DNA of 64,000 bases. It comes from Lantana camara (lineage: Eukaryota > Streptophyta > Magnoliopsida > Lamiales > Verbenaceae). The notes under the pieces were generated by a model that was given only the letters and a program-made list of their open reading frames with translations, was not told where the DNA came from and made no database searches. Every line of letters starts with the position of its first letter. The stretch's first letter is position 1. Position numbers and translations under genes: made by a program. Location: NCBI GenBank assembly GCA_037501455.1, contig CM074862.1, positions 87,381,501 through 87,445,500 of the forward strand, given 5' to 3'. Below, piece after piece: positions 22,649 through 34,500 of this stretch.

Positions 22649-25100
22649 GTAATGCTTTCCATTTACTCGATGCTCCACAAGCTCGATCCTATCAGGTGGA
22701 TCAACCAAGGTCAAAACTTGGTTTAAGTATATGGAATCCATATTGGATTTCAAGGCTTGCTTACACTACTCAGATTCCAAATCTGACAATGTCTCCTCTT
22801 CAAGTAATTCCTTGGCTATCTAGGAACGCGTTCTAAACGCGTCTTAAGAGAAGGGTTTCACATGTGTACATATTCTAAAATTTGGCTAAGTTTTATCAGA
22901 TGGGCTCGTTTCTTCTTTACGTGGCGTGGATATTTATCCTCAAATTTCTTGAGGTCTGCTTGCTTGCCTTTCTTCTTCTATAGGAACGATTCCTTAAGAA
23001 CGGTACATTCCTTGAGACAAACAACCTTTGTCTAAGGGAATCGCAGAAACGATATCCAATATTATTGCATAAACTTGAACTCATTTCAAGCTTATCTCCC
23101 ACTATCCTCTTCACTTAAGAGGATTCCATTAAATTCTTGGATAAGAATAATTAGGGAATTTAGTATGCCATATTACATAGTGCAACTAAAGGACTGATTA
23201 TGGAAGGTACTAAGTTCAAAATCTCTAACTGCATATTCTAGGAGTTTATTCCTAGAATGATTATAAGTCAGTAAAGCTTACTATGGAATAGACCATATCC
23301 TATTAGGTTTCATTCCCTCATTCGGAAACACTATGGTGTTCTCGAATTAGTTTACTGAGAGATAATCCTATTATCTCTAAGATGACTAAGGAATTAGTTG
23401 CTAAGATATTGGCTATCTCGATCATATCGATTTACCTATAACTTATGACTACTTCTGTTCTTAACCTCCTTTTGAAATTCTAAGAATTTCATATAAGTTT
23501 CGAATTTGTACTTCAACAAGTATATTCATAATGATTAAACTGACGATTGTATCTAGTGCTTACATTAAGCATCTTACACTCATCAGCATGGATCGAAATC
23601 CACTATAATTTTGGAACGTTCCACGTTTCTGATAAACGGGATTCAGGAACGCTTCCCTCAAGACAGGATTCATAGGAAGTCAACCCTATAGGTTCATTTT
23701 CATAGAATGATCCTAAGGTGTCTGACTTGCTAATCCTTTTATATCTCAACGTTCCAAAGTAATTCGAAGCTTTGTCATCTCACTTACTTTTGTTATCTCG
23801 TTGTATGTTCAGAACATTAGTGCCTTGAGTCTTTGCACAACAGATTATGCAGAATTGACTCAAGACTAGTGAATTCTATTCCTAGTAGAATTACTAAACG
23901 AGGTAACATTTCGGAGTACTCATACTCTTTGCAGTTCCCTTTCAAAGTCCTTATTTGCTACCATAGAAGCAAACGTCCAATTTGATCTCCAGTGTCTTTT
24001 GGGCGTACCCCTTACATGCCCCTCCATTGGGCTCTTAAGGGTTTCTTTTTCTTTAGGCCTTCAAGCCTTTAACTTAGTGAGTCTAGAAGAAGAATTAACC
24101 ATCATAACCTTTTGTTTCTTCTTAAGGATGCTCTCAACCATTATCAAATAAATGATTAACTATGCTACATTAGCTTCATTCTAGTTGAGCATAAAGGTTT
24201 TGAATGATGGTGGAAGCAATGTAAGCAATCAGTGCATTGAGAACTCTTTTCTCGGTTAATGAGACCACAAGATCTTCAAATAAGATCTTTAGACCTTGTT
24301 CGTGTGCACTTGTTTTCTCATTTGGAATATTGAATAATTCCATAATGTTATACCTTGTAACATTTTTATGAGGTGGTTCAATTGCTCTTAAGTGGTTTGG
24401 AGTAATCCTATTCACCTCAGATTGCTTCCCTTTTTGGCCCGGGTCGAATTTTCACAATTGAAAACTTCGCCCTTTAGAGAACGCCTTTCTCTATTCGGAA
24501 TCTAAAATGAATTTTAGGGTCCGAAGCTAATTAGAGTTAGTTAGGACTTACTCAACCCTTTTGACTTACGGATGGATACGAATGGGTTTGCATTTCATAT
24601 TGTAGAGAATCACAGAACTACAACCTAAATGCTAAGCAGAGAAAATGTGAGCATGCTGAATTATAACGATATACAAAAGATAAGGTCTTTAATCTAATGT
24701 AACTCCCACTGTTCTTCAAAGATCTATAATTCCCAAAGATCTAAGAGGAACGCGTTCCCAATGGGTACTAAGATCCCAAGCATTTTACCTCGAACCAACG
24801 ACTCGCGGACATTCTAAGTAAAACCCTAGGTAGGTACAACTTACCAATTCTAACACCTTTAGAACTCTTAGTAATTGTTTTTGCATCACCTATCTTTCAA
24901 TATGGACCCACGACTCGTGCGACATCCATATTTACTTAGGCGTTAAGCTAGACCCATCAATCATAAGATCATGATCAAAACTTAGTTCGAATGACCCACG
25001 ACTCGCGGACATCGCCCTTGCCAAAATTGATCACGAAATATTGATCATTTAAAATGATCAATTAGGTAACTAAGAACTAATAAGCTACACTAGCTATCCG
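22649..25100 (-). pseudogene. Copia pol and gag remnants, unit 2
   Basis: This resumes at the position equivalent to 7858 of unit 1 and runs collinear with it. The integrase C-terminal stretch is recognisable near 22917-23114. A gag segment near 24176-24415 is open for 79 codons and contains HKNVTRYNIMELFNIP, aligning with HERVTRYNSSKELFQL of the 32468 gag. Stops and frameshifts abound. It is more diverged from unit 1 than the 340 bp left of LARD1. Confidence 0.75.
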
Positions 25101-26718
25101 ACGACTCGCGGACAATAACTAGGTTCACTTACTAAACTTAAAACCTATTGATGGAATGCTAGGAATTTAATTCAAAATTTGCATCTCAAATTAAATACCT
25201 ATTATTCGAAATGAGCTTAATATTTAATGGGAATTTTTGAATCAACCGAAGAGTTGTTCGGTTCGACCTCACCAACATATATGTTACCCAATTTAATTAG
25301 TCTTGATTAATGCAAGTACAACTTAAATGCATTTCAAACAAGCACATAAACAGAGAACATGTCCTAGCATGATACTAACATGTGATGATCATGGGTTCTA
25401 CCTATCTTATGCGTGATATGTGGGAGCCACTCCACAATCACAAGTTCTAACATACATGCCACATAAACAGTTTAAATCACATAAGGGAAAGCAGTAACAA
25501 AATATGAGCCCTATCTCTATTACATTTTCAATTGAGATACCCCTCCCTAACATTTTGAGGGGTCTTCAATTATGGCCTCCTTGTTACTTGAATGTGGTCC
25601 ATCTTACTCCATGGGTGCATTGTCTCCAAAATGAAAATAAAACCTCACCACCTATTCTACTCTCAAATTACACTAAAAAGAAAAAAGACATAAAGTAATA
25701 AGGCTCAATCTTCATATTGGCCTTAGACAAATACACGGGGCATACCCCGGCCTCAAAAACAGTAATATGGAAAGCCACATAATAAATCACATAACAGCAC
25801 GCACATAAGTGAGGCTCCAACCTCAATTGAAAAACGCAACTATAGGGCTCCAACCCCAATTTAAACCATTCATGTGCATAAATTAAAACCATATATAAGT
25901 CTAAACCCATGATCATCTAACATGCAACTTGCGAGAATTTGAGTTTAGCTAATAAATTAAAATTCTAGCTTTAAGCTCTAATAGCTTAAAACACGACTTA
26001 GATGCAATTCTTGTTCAAGAGCTTTTTCAATAAAACCCGAAAAACAATAAACTAATAAAATTCCATTAATTTCTGAAAATTAATGATTTTATTCTTTCAA
26101 TATTTTTCAGAAAATAAAGTTTGTAATTTTTCCAAAATTTAAATCGTTTTTAATTTCTCAAAATCCCAATTTAAATAATTATTTCAAAAATAATTCTAAT
26201 TTAATAAAACTAAAATTTTCAGAAAAATTAAATCGGGATTTCAAGGACCGAAAATACGAAAAACGAGCCCGGAACCCCGGAATGCGAAGCACCGCGGCGT
26301 GGCAGCATGCGCGAACGCACGCCCCAGCAGCGCGCACAGCGTGCAGCAGTTGCCGCATGCATGCGCGTGCTGGTCTAGGCTGCCCCCGCGCGGTTGCGGG
26401 AGGTGCTCGCGGGGTTAGGGCGTGCTACACATTGACACGTCCCAATCCCGCGTGTTCGTTTCGCGTTTCGTTTTTCGTATCACAGGTTTTTCCAAAACCC
26501 AATTCAATCCAAAATTAAAAATTACGATTTAAACGAATTTCAACTAAAACAGCTTTTCAAAAACAGATTTAAGAAAACAGTTTTCAGAAATTCAAGAAAA
26601 ATTACAGTTTCGTAATTCAGACTTTCTAAAAGAACTCAAGAATACCTAATTCGCATCTAAGCCCAAGAATTTCTACCAAATTCAGTTAATTGAGACAAAT
26701 CAGAAACACGATTAACGA
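25101..26718 (-). other. Copia untranslated leader, unit 2
   Basis: Collinear with 10340-12030 but with many substitutions and small indels. The GC-rich island (about 26272-26440) occupies the same place as the hairpin array of unit 1 yet has a different sequence. No gene is visible. Confidence 0.7.
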
Positions 26719-26734
26719 GGTGGCTCTGATACCA
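26719..26734 (-). other. Copia primer-binding site, unit 2
   Basis: Same 16-bp tRNA-iMet-type PBS as in unit 1, two bases inside the LTR start. Confidence 0.9.
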
Positions 26735-26736
26735 CT

Positions 26737-28941
26737 TGTTGGAAAACAGGAATCAGAAAGCAGCGGAAATTTAAAAAATTTTCCAACAAAAGGATCTTAG
26801 ACTCACTTAGGATCAAGAAACTCACTTGGGTAGTAGCTTTCTTGACACGTTTTGAGCCGCCCTCAAACGCGCTTCATGCGGTAATGCCAACCCGTCCCTC
26901 GAAATCTCTTTCTACTTCAAAATCCATTGTAGGCATAACAATCCACACCAACCTAGATTCAAATCATGTTAGGGAAGTTCTTAACGATATAACATAAAGA
27001 AAGAAACATGATACGAGAAAGTCATGATTGAAACCCCCTTCGAAAACCAGTTTTGCGAAAGTAGAAATCTACCAGTTTCGCCATCTTCTTTGGTTCGATT
27101 TTTTCACTCGTTTTCTGTTGGGTTCAGAATCGTTTCATCATCCCTTCTGGTCGTTTTACTTGATCCCCACTCCTTGGTAAAGCTCGAATCTTCAAAACTT
27201 CTAACTTGAAGCTCTCTAGAGATAGTCCACCAACTTGGCTACAATCTAACTAGTAAGGATGCTAGTTCTCTAGTTAGTGTTTAGGCTTAACCTAGGGTTT
27301 CGTTTATCTTGGAGAAAGGATGGTGTTCAACACATGAACCAAAAGAATTCTCGATTACTCTCTAAGGGGAGCTATATGTAGAAAAGGGGAGGACCGAAAA
27401 TCCTAGTCCTTATGGACTAAGGATTTGGTCCCTCTCTCCTATTACTTGAACTTCAAGTAACTATCAACTTTGACTTTGAATTCTAATTCAAATCAACTTT
27501 TAAGAGAGCTAAAATTATCCAAACCTTTTGGATAATATCATACTTTATTTATTTAAAATAAATAACTTATTTTATCTAGTTAATTAATTTACAATTAATT
27601 AACTAGATTATTTTTCTCCAAAATAAGAGTTTCTTTTTAATTCAAAATTAAACCAAAGTCTATTAAATAATTAATCACATTAATTATTTAACACTTAAAT
27701 AAATATACACATATATATACACACGTGTGAGACACGTGTCACAAGGACACGTGCCACTCACGTGAGCTGCACGTGTGGTACACACGTGTGGAACCCTCTT
27801 GGCCCGATTAACTCGTTTAATCATTTTAAAGCCTTAACTCATGTAACCAAGTTGTTGTGTGTGACCCTCTAGGTTCTCAATTCAATTAGCAGTGATCCCA
27901 ATTAATTAATTCACTAATTAATTAATCAGTCCACAGATTAAACGACCATAGTCTAGCAACAGGTGTTTAACCCCTAGCTGAATTGGAATTTTCGGATTCG
28001 ACAGAACCTTTAAGTCATTGATTCATGTGAGATACAATCCTCCTACTCACTATCTCTCAACCAAGATCTAGGGTAAGGGAATAATTAGAACCCTAATAAT
28101 CTGGTCTTAAAGCTAAGTGCATTTCATATCCATTTGATCTCAATCCAAGAAACCCTTTTCTTGATGTCTTGATCTACTGCCTTGGCCAAGGACTCCATAT
28201 GGAATATGAATGACTAACACATTAAGAGATCACCTTGCAAACACAAGTGTAGGTCCTTTCTTGATTCTCATTCACTTTCATGAGTCACTTGTGCAGCCCC
28301 AGCATAAGCCTTGAATCAGTTATCTAAGGCGACACCCTTTAAAGCTTATACCTAAGACTACAGAGTTAACTCATAAAGTGACATGGAACCTCAAGTCTAA
28401 GGATCAATTAATCACATCAATGACTCGTGAGATATTTCCTAATCTGGAAGTTTCCATTTCCTGAAATAGAAACTTCCTTTCCCATTTAGGAATCTTCTCA
28501 CACGGGGTACCTCGGTGAACTTACTTATTAAAGTAAGCACCCTCATGTATCACGCACGTATCAACTATACACTTTGTACCTCCACGAAACAAGGTGGTCC
28601 TTCTTAAGGGCGTGATCCCACAAGCAAGCCTTAAAGGAGTCAGGTTGACACTCCCACTGTCTGTAGGACTCATCGGCTTGGAGTATTTTACTAATCATGA
28701 CTTATGTGATATAGGGCTCGTTTCATGAACCATTTCACCTAAATGGTAGAGTCCTAAAGTCATCAGGATTAGGGGAGTTCTCATACATGCGCACATAACG
28801 GAAACATACAAAACACGTATTGGCATATAAAGAAGTGTTTGCCTATGATCAATCGTATATTATTCAAAGATTATCTGTGATACAAGAAAAGTCCCAAAGC
28901 AGATTACGTCGAATCGGCTTTCTAGGGCACTATTCCTAACA
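26737..28941 (-). repeat. Copia LTR 3 (5' LTR of unit 2)
   Basis: It begins TGTTGGAAAACAGG and ends ATTCCTAACA. It aligns over its whole length with LTRs 1 and 2 but has many substitutions and several indels, including a rewritten stretch near 26800-26900. This divergence, beside the near identity of LTRs 1 and 2, shows that the array combines elements of different age or subfamily. Confidence 0.9.
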
Positions 28942-29367
28942 ACCTAAAGATTGGAAGAAGAAGCTTCCAGGAATTTGAAGAATATCACAAAGTTCTTACT
29001 TCTTGGTTGTTTGAAGAGAGATGAATACATGAAAGAGATGCAAAGGCCCTACAAAGCCCTATTTATAGGGGGGATTTACATTACTTAGGTCTGGAAAATT
29101 CAAAACGAATTCATTTCCCGCCTTGGAAATCCCCCCACTTTTGGTAACTGCCTCACGTCTCCCGGAGTACACGCGCCCACATTCCCACTCCCCATTTAAT
29201 GCGGACATGACTTCCTTTAAAGCAATGTCAGAACGTGTCCATTACGGAAGCCAAGCGGACACTTCTCTTGCAGCAGCTTGACCCTCGGATATTCAAAAAT
29301 TCAGGGCTCGTTTCTCTTAAATTCTACAGTACGCTCAAGCGATACTACAGAATTTGGGGGGTAAAAA
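28942..29367 (+). other. Tat element 3' region with PPT
   Basis: This unique 426-bp stretch ends in AATTTGGGGGGTAAAAA, a polypurine tract directly before the LTR start TGATGAGAC. It holds no pol sequence. On the minus strand there is a TATA-like CTATAAATAGGGC at about 29058-29070 and a short frame from 29030 to 28944. Tat-lineage elements are known to carry antisense ORFs between pol and the 3' LTR, so this may be the promoter and 5' leader of such a gene whose body is gone. Confidence 0.6.
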
Positions 29368-30230
29368 TGATGAGACATAAAATCACGCTCATATCAGAAC
29401 CGTCCATGTGTCGTCATCAGCCGACTTAAGGGCTGAACGCTCGTACTGATGGGCTCGCGGGTCAACCCAGCCCACTCCCTTGTTGGCTAAATACAAGCCC
29501 ATGAGCCTCGGCCAATTGTTCCAGTAAAGGGTTCAAGCTGTCAGACCTAAAGCTCACACTCCGATCCTCAGGGTCACCCTTCCCAGGGAGGCACCCACAC
29601 GATGGCCCCCGCTTCTGGCGCTCGGGGATTTGATGCTCAGGGGTCCTCTACCGTGGCGGACCCATCCGTACGCCCTTCGAGCGTCACCAGTGCTCGCATA
29701 TGATCTTCTCCCTTGTAGGGGATCCAAAGTCTTGCAAGACGGACCTTGAACCTTCCCAACGCACGACCCTCGCCAACAACCTCTGATATAGGGGCAGTAC
29801 TCACCTTGTACCTGACACGCTGCCTGCTTTTCAGAGACGTCGCTCTCACGTCCTCACAGGCCACCACGTGTTAGGGAAACACAGGTTTGGGACCACACGG
29901 TCCAACTACCCAATCTACCCTCACCCCTAACATATAAATAGGAGAGAACACTTGAATTCTCCCCCAAGTCATCTTCCACAATACATACTGCACTCAATAT
30001 TCTGGGCATTTTCCTCCATTTTTTCCTCATCTTCTCAAGCTTCGCATTACCTTCACAACAGTTGCATCACCACTGCATTTGGCACTCTTGGTGTTATCCT
30101 AGCTGGAAGAACCCACGCTCAAAAGGAAACCCGGTTCCTGAGGCTTTCACGCCTGTGATGGTCTTTCCCTTTCCATACAAATATTGAAAGTGTTGTTGCA
30201 TTTTAGGAAGTTCAGATTCCTACACCATCA
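29368..30230 (+). repeat. 3' LTR of Tat-like element (863 bp)
   Basis: It starts TGATGAGACATAAAATC after the PPT and ends TACACCATCA. The last 392 bp equal the truncated 5' LTR at 1075-1466. The TATA box is at 29931-29941. The five bases that follow (CAAAT) are the expected right duplication; the left one is outside the window. Confidence 0.88.
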
Positions 30231-31595
30231 CAAATCATATCATATCATAGCTCATGCATTTAATTAAATAAAATGCATATATGTTATCACATTTTTCCTA
30301 AACTAGCATAAATGGCATATATTTCATAAAATAAATTTCCTAAAGCATAATTTAATTAATCCTAGGCATGTTATGACTATACTATACTAAGAACATAATA
30401 TAAAGCATGAAATAATAAAATAAAACACACCTTAGCCTAGGGAGAGAGAGGAGTGGTGTGAGAGAGGGAGAGATGGAGTGAATTTTGTGTAGTCTTGGAA
30501 ATGAGCTTGGAGAGGTATTTATACTTGGGATTTAGGGGCTTGCAATTTCTAAGGGTTTTAGGCTGATGAGTAAGCTAAGAATATGATTATGGTTATGCTA
30601 GGTGTATACTTGGGTGTACATGTGAGGTAAGTGCATATTTATACATAATTATGTCACAAATACATCATAAATACATTAAATAAAATTAATTCTAAAATAG
30701 GGTGAAAATGATAATAAAAATGTAGGAGAATATTCAGACTTTAGTTTGAAATGGTAAAATTTGCAAAAGAAAGAGGATCGAAAGAGCTTTCCGATGGTTA
30801 TAAACACTTAACGTTTAAACTTCTAAAATTAAAGTAGTAAAGGCTCGGAATTTTGAAAAATATGATAAAATACACTAAACGAACCTAGGATGAGATTTAA
30901 TTTCCAAAAAAGAGTTCATGATTCATAAAATAATTTGAGGATTATTTTGAGTATAATATTGGATAGGAAACGCCGTACGGATTGAAAGTTAGTTTTTACA
31001 ACGGGAATAGTACTTTAGGAAAAATAGGAAAAGTTCATAAAATGAGCTAGAATTTGAATTAGGATATGGAAAAGATCTTAAAATTCATAAAATAATTCGA
31101 GGATCATTTTGGCTATAAGATTGGATAGGGAAAACGTTAAAGTTCGAAAATATGTGAATTAGGGCAAAACTAGGGTTTTACGGTCGGTTTTAGATACTAC
31201 GGGAGTTCTAATGATAACTAGGGTTCGGGAATGATATCATAATTCATAAAATTTCGCAAGGATTCATATGAGCCCAATATTAGATAGGTAAAGATGTCCC
31301 GTAAAATTCCTACACCTAGGACTGAATAGTAACTGGGAACCTAATGGGAATTTTTGACAAACAATTTTCAAAGCGTATTTTGGGATAACAAAAGCTAGGA
31401 TATGAATTCTAAAAATATGAAATCTAGCTTTCTAAGGTTTCATGAGGAATATGTGAATGTTTAGGCTCGATGAATAAATAGTGATGTGAGTCTAATATTA
31501 GGATTTTGAGAGAAATTAAAACATAAAGGCACGTAGTTTATATAAACATTTTCTACTAACCCTATTTCTTCTTACCCCAGATCCGGGCTGTTACA
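30231..31595 (-). repeat. Partial minus-sense LTR hosting the Tat element
   Basis: On the minus strand it opens TGTAACAGCCCGGATC, a common plant LTR start. About 1.07 kb further in it has a TATA box (GTATAAATACC, about 30515-30525) followed by a CT-rich leader. It is cut at 30230 by the Tat 3' LTR. The U3 part contains three degenerate repeats of about 155 bp (from about 30930, 31083 and 31240, sharing ATTCATAAAATAATT). No coding sequence is seen. Family unresolved, probably Ty3/gypsy. Confidence 0.6.
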
Positions 31596-32467
31596 TTCTT
31601 ATATGGCATGTATGTTATAAATTATGATTGTGAAGTGGGTCCAACATATCACACATAAGATAGGAAAATCCATGATTATCTCAAATTAGTATCATACTAG
31701 GACATGTTATCTACTATATGCTTGTGTGAAATGCATCTAAGTTGTATTTGCGATAATCAAGAGTAAAATTTGGATAGCATATATGTTGGTGAGGTCAAAC
31801 CGGACAACTCTCAGGTTAAAATCGAAATAACTCCCACCTAATATTAAGCAAATTTTCGAAAATAGGTTTTTAGTTCGAGGTGCAAACTTTGAACTAAATT
31901 CTTAGCGTTCCATCATTAGGATTTAACTTTAATAGGGGAGCTAATGCTGGCCATGAGTCGTGGGGTGATTATGTGAAACCTATTAGTTCTTAGTTTCCTA
32001 ATTGATCACACTAAGTGATCAATATTTCGTAATCAATTTTAGCAAGGGCGATGACCACGAGTTGTGGGTCCTTCGAACTAAGTTTTGATCATAATCTTAT
32101 GATAGATGGGTCTTACTTAACGCCTATGTAAATAAAGATGTCGTACGAGTCGTGGGTCCTTATTACAAGATAGGTGATGCAAAAATCATACTAAGAGTTC
32201 CATAGAGTTGTAATTGGTAAATCGTACCTACCTTAGACTTTATAGAGAATGGCCATGAGTTCAAAAATAAAGTGCTTAGGATCTTAGTACCCAGAAGGAA
32301 ATGAGTTTCCTCTACTATCTTTAGGGAATTATAGATTTTCAAAAACAGTGGGAGCAACATAGATTAAAGACCTAATCTTATCTATATAGTTATTATTCAG
32401 CATGCTCACTTAGTTCTCTATTTTTCCATTTTGATCTTAGATTCTATGATTCAATACATATTTTGAA

Positions 32468-33097
32468 ATGACAGCCAAAAACACTCTAGTATCGATCCTC
32501 GAGTCAAATAAGTTGATTAGTCCTATCTATTCTGATTATCTTAGGAATCATAAAATCATTCTAGATTCCAAGACAAGAACTTATGTTCTCTACGAGACGG
32601 AGGCCGTTCTGGAAGGAGAGGCTCTGACCCGGGCTGAGTGGGATGCGATCCAAAAGTTGAAGGATGTTAATCTCCAAGCCCGTTGTCTCATGCTTGCTAA
32701 CATGTCTCTAGACATGCAAAGACAACTTGAATCAATGGAGTTTGCTTGGAAGATTTATGACCACTTACAGCAACTTTACTGCCCTCATGAGCGTGTTACA
32801 AGGTATAACTCCTCAAAGGAATTATTCCAATTGAGAATGATGAAAGGTACAAGCATCCTTGAGTATGGACTCAAGTTTTTTAGTCTCGCTGAGAAACTTG
32901 CCTCCATGGACATGCCACTGAGAGACAAGCTTTCGATGGACTTGTTGGTGGCCTCGCTCCCACCATCGTTCAACCCTTTTGTCCTTAACTTCAATACGAA
33001 TCATACCAATACTATTGTAGCTGAGCTGATTAGTCAGCTTATAATTGCTGAAAGCACGATCAAGAAGGACAATAAGGTTTTAATGATGACGACTTGA
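32468..33097 (+). CDS. gag: Copia gag, uninterrupted N-terminal 209 codons
   Basis: The ATG at 32468 follows the leader, and the frame is open to a stop at 33095-33097. The protein fits the UBN2-type copia Gag family: LISPIYSDYLRNHKIILDSK near the start, TRAEWDAIQKLKDVNLQAR in the middle, then LQQLYCPHERVTRY and LLVASLPPSFNPFVLNFN. A related frame continues past the stop into the zinc knuckle. The stop therefore separates capsid from nucleocapsid in this copy and is likely a mutation. It would bind and package element RNA in the cytoplasm; whether it is expressed is unknown, as no promoter belongs to the fragment. Confidence 0.75.
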   Translation: MTAKNTLVSILESNKLISPIYSDYLRNHKIILDSKTRTYVLYETEAVLEGEALTRAEWDAIQKLKDVNLQARCLMLANMSLDMQRQLESMEFAWKIYDHLQQLYCPHERVTRYNSSKELFQLRMMKGTSILEYGLKFFSLAEKLASMDMPLRDKLSMDLLVASLPPSFNPFVLNFNTNHTNTIVAELISQLIIAESTIKKDNKVLMMTT

Positions 33098-33563
33098 TCT
33101 TTTTCTAAGCGTTCTAAAATCAAAGGTAAAAAATCCCAAAAGAAGAAAAAACCCCTTAGGCCCAATGGCGACATCAAGAAGGGAAAGGCCCAAAAGAAGA
33201 TACGTGATCAGAAAGAGGATGTTTGCTTCAAATAAGGCAAATCGGGGTATTGGAGGAGAAACTGCCAAGAGTACAAGGATACCCTGAAGAAAGGTATGTT
33301 TCTTGTTGAAGTGAATCTATCTATTAATTATAACTCTTAGGTACTTCATACCGGTTGTGGATCTCATATATGTAGTGATGTACGGATGCTAAGTGAGGTT
33401 CGACAGCTGAAGGGAGGAGAATGTATCTTGAAGATTGGAGATGGCTCAAGCATTGAGGCTTAAGCTTTAGGCACAATTAGATTAGATTTAAGTGATTTTG
33501 AATTAGTTTTAAATAAAGTCCTCTTTGTACCAAACATTATTCGTAATATAATTTCAATTCCTT
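33098..33563 (+). pseudogene. Copia nucleocapsid and protease start, broken
   Basis: A Lys-rich stretch leads to a CCHC zinc knuckle that reads CFK-stop-GKSGYWRRNC. The second cysteine is a stop and the histidine is tyrosine, so it cannot bind zinc. The protease signature follows as LHTGCGSHIC, where copia has LDTGCGSHIC; the catalytic aspartate is lost. It ends after VLFVPNIIRNIIS, the normal run-up to GAG-pre-integrase. Confidence 0.78.
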
Positions 33564-34500
33564 TGGCAATTCACAGAACACCTCGTGGGCATACCTCGAA
33601 GATAGAGGTATTGGCTAAACTCTTCAATCTACCCCAAACCAAATCACCCGTACCTCATCCTATTGCAACCATAACCCAAAAGCATCTACCTCGACTCCAA
33701 TTTCCGAATTAAATGACAATGTATGACTAGAATTTAGGATATGCAACAAATCTCCCCAAATCAACTAAAATTCGCAACCAAGGTTCCAACCTTGTTCTAA
33801 CATGCAAAAGATCTATAATTTTAACAAAAGCACTCCAACTGGTCCCTAATTCCTAAGTGCTCATGACAAGGTTTAAGTTCTTCAAGAGAGCATAACTTTT
33901 CTAGCAAAAAGGAGGGTAACTTACCAAGAGTGAACGACAAAGAGAGGCATGAGTGTGTGATTGTGGTGACTTGTGCGAAGAATGGTGGCGGTGGCGCGGA
34001 GTATCTGGACCGGCGGTGGGTTGTGGTGAAGGGAACTGCCACTGCTGCTTTATGTGGTGTAGTGTTCGTGTGTTTTGTTTATGGAATGGGGGGAGAGTGG
34101 AGGTTGTTTTAAAATATTTCGCCCAAAAACGTGTCAATAAAAGCCCAGGGTTTTGCGATTTTGGCCCGGTAACGGGCGTTAAGCCGTTACCCCACCTGGT
34201 CTACACGCCTGTGGCGAAGAACGGGCATTACTATTAATATTCTGAAACTCTGGAACGCTCGTTACCCAAACTATCCTATCCTCCTGAAGCCAACAACGGG
34301 CGTTAATATTAAGAACCCAAGAGGGGTGTAATGCCCATTACACCTACTTACTCGGAAGCCCTATTCCGATACAACACACGCTAGTGGGTGCTTAATCACT
34401 GTAATTAACAATAATCAACTCATTCAAGCCAGTTAAAGCACAATACACCATCACAACGATATATAATTACACCTTAAAGCACATATCACAGTTTATAGCA
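33564..34500 (-). repeat. Probable degenerate Athila-like LTR
   Basis: No gene is supported; the small GC-rich open frames at 33930-34240 match nothing I know. Between 34169 and 34344 are palindromic units such as GGTGTAATG-CC-CATTACACC and GGTAACGGGCGTTA, the same type as in the two clear Athila LTRs. They lie on the pol-proximal side, where the U3 of a minus-sense 3' LTR would be. The remainder does not align by eye with the 5' LTR at 41660, so it may belong to another copy. Confidence 0.4.

Larger units (their letters stand above)
4278..28941 (-). mobile_element. Ty1/copia tandem array: LTR-internal-LTR-internal-LTR
   Basis: Three LTRs of one family alternate with two internal regions, all minus-sense. 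Both internal regions have a tRNA-iMet-type PBS at the right end and share copia gag and pol remnants. The first two LTRs are each 2285 bp and nearly identical; the third is about 2205 bp and visibly more diverged. The flanking 5-mers differ (AAGAG at 4273-4277, ACCTA at 28942-28946), so this is not one simple insertion. The second internal region carries LARD1 and a deletion. Every coding part is broken. Confidence 0.9.
31596..33563 (+). mobile_element. Plus-sense copia fragment (leader, gag, protease)
   Basis: From about 31600 it aligns in reverse with the leader of the copia array (for example GGACATGTTATC and the PyGAGTCGTGGG motifs). It continues through gag into zinc knuckle and protease, then stops near 33563. 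No LTR or PBS belongs to it, so it is a relic split by the LTR to its left and truncated on its right. It is the same family as the array, in the opposite orientation. Confidence 0.8.

Noticed and set aside
33901..34240. Open frames of 60-94 codons in a GC-rich stretch, possibly a host gene exon
   Set aside because: Frames overlap on both strands, there is no recognisable domain or splice context, and the position fits an LTR leader.
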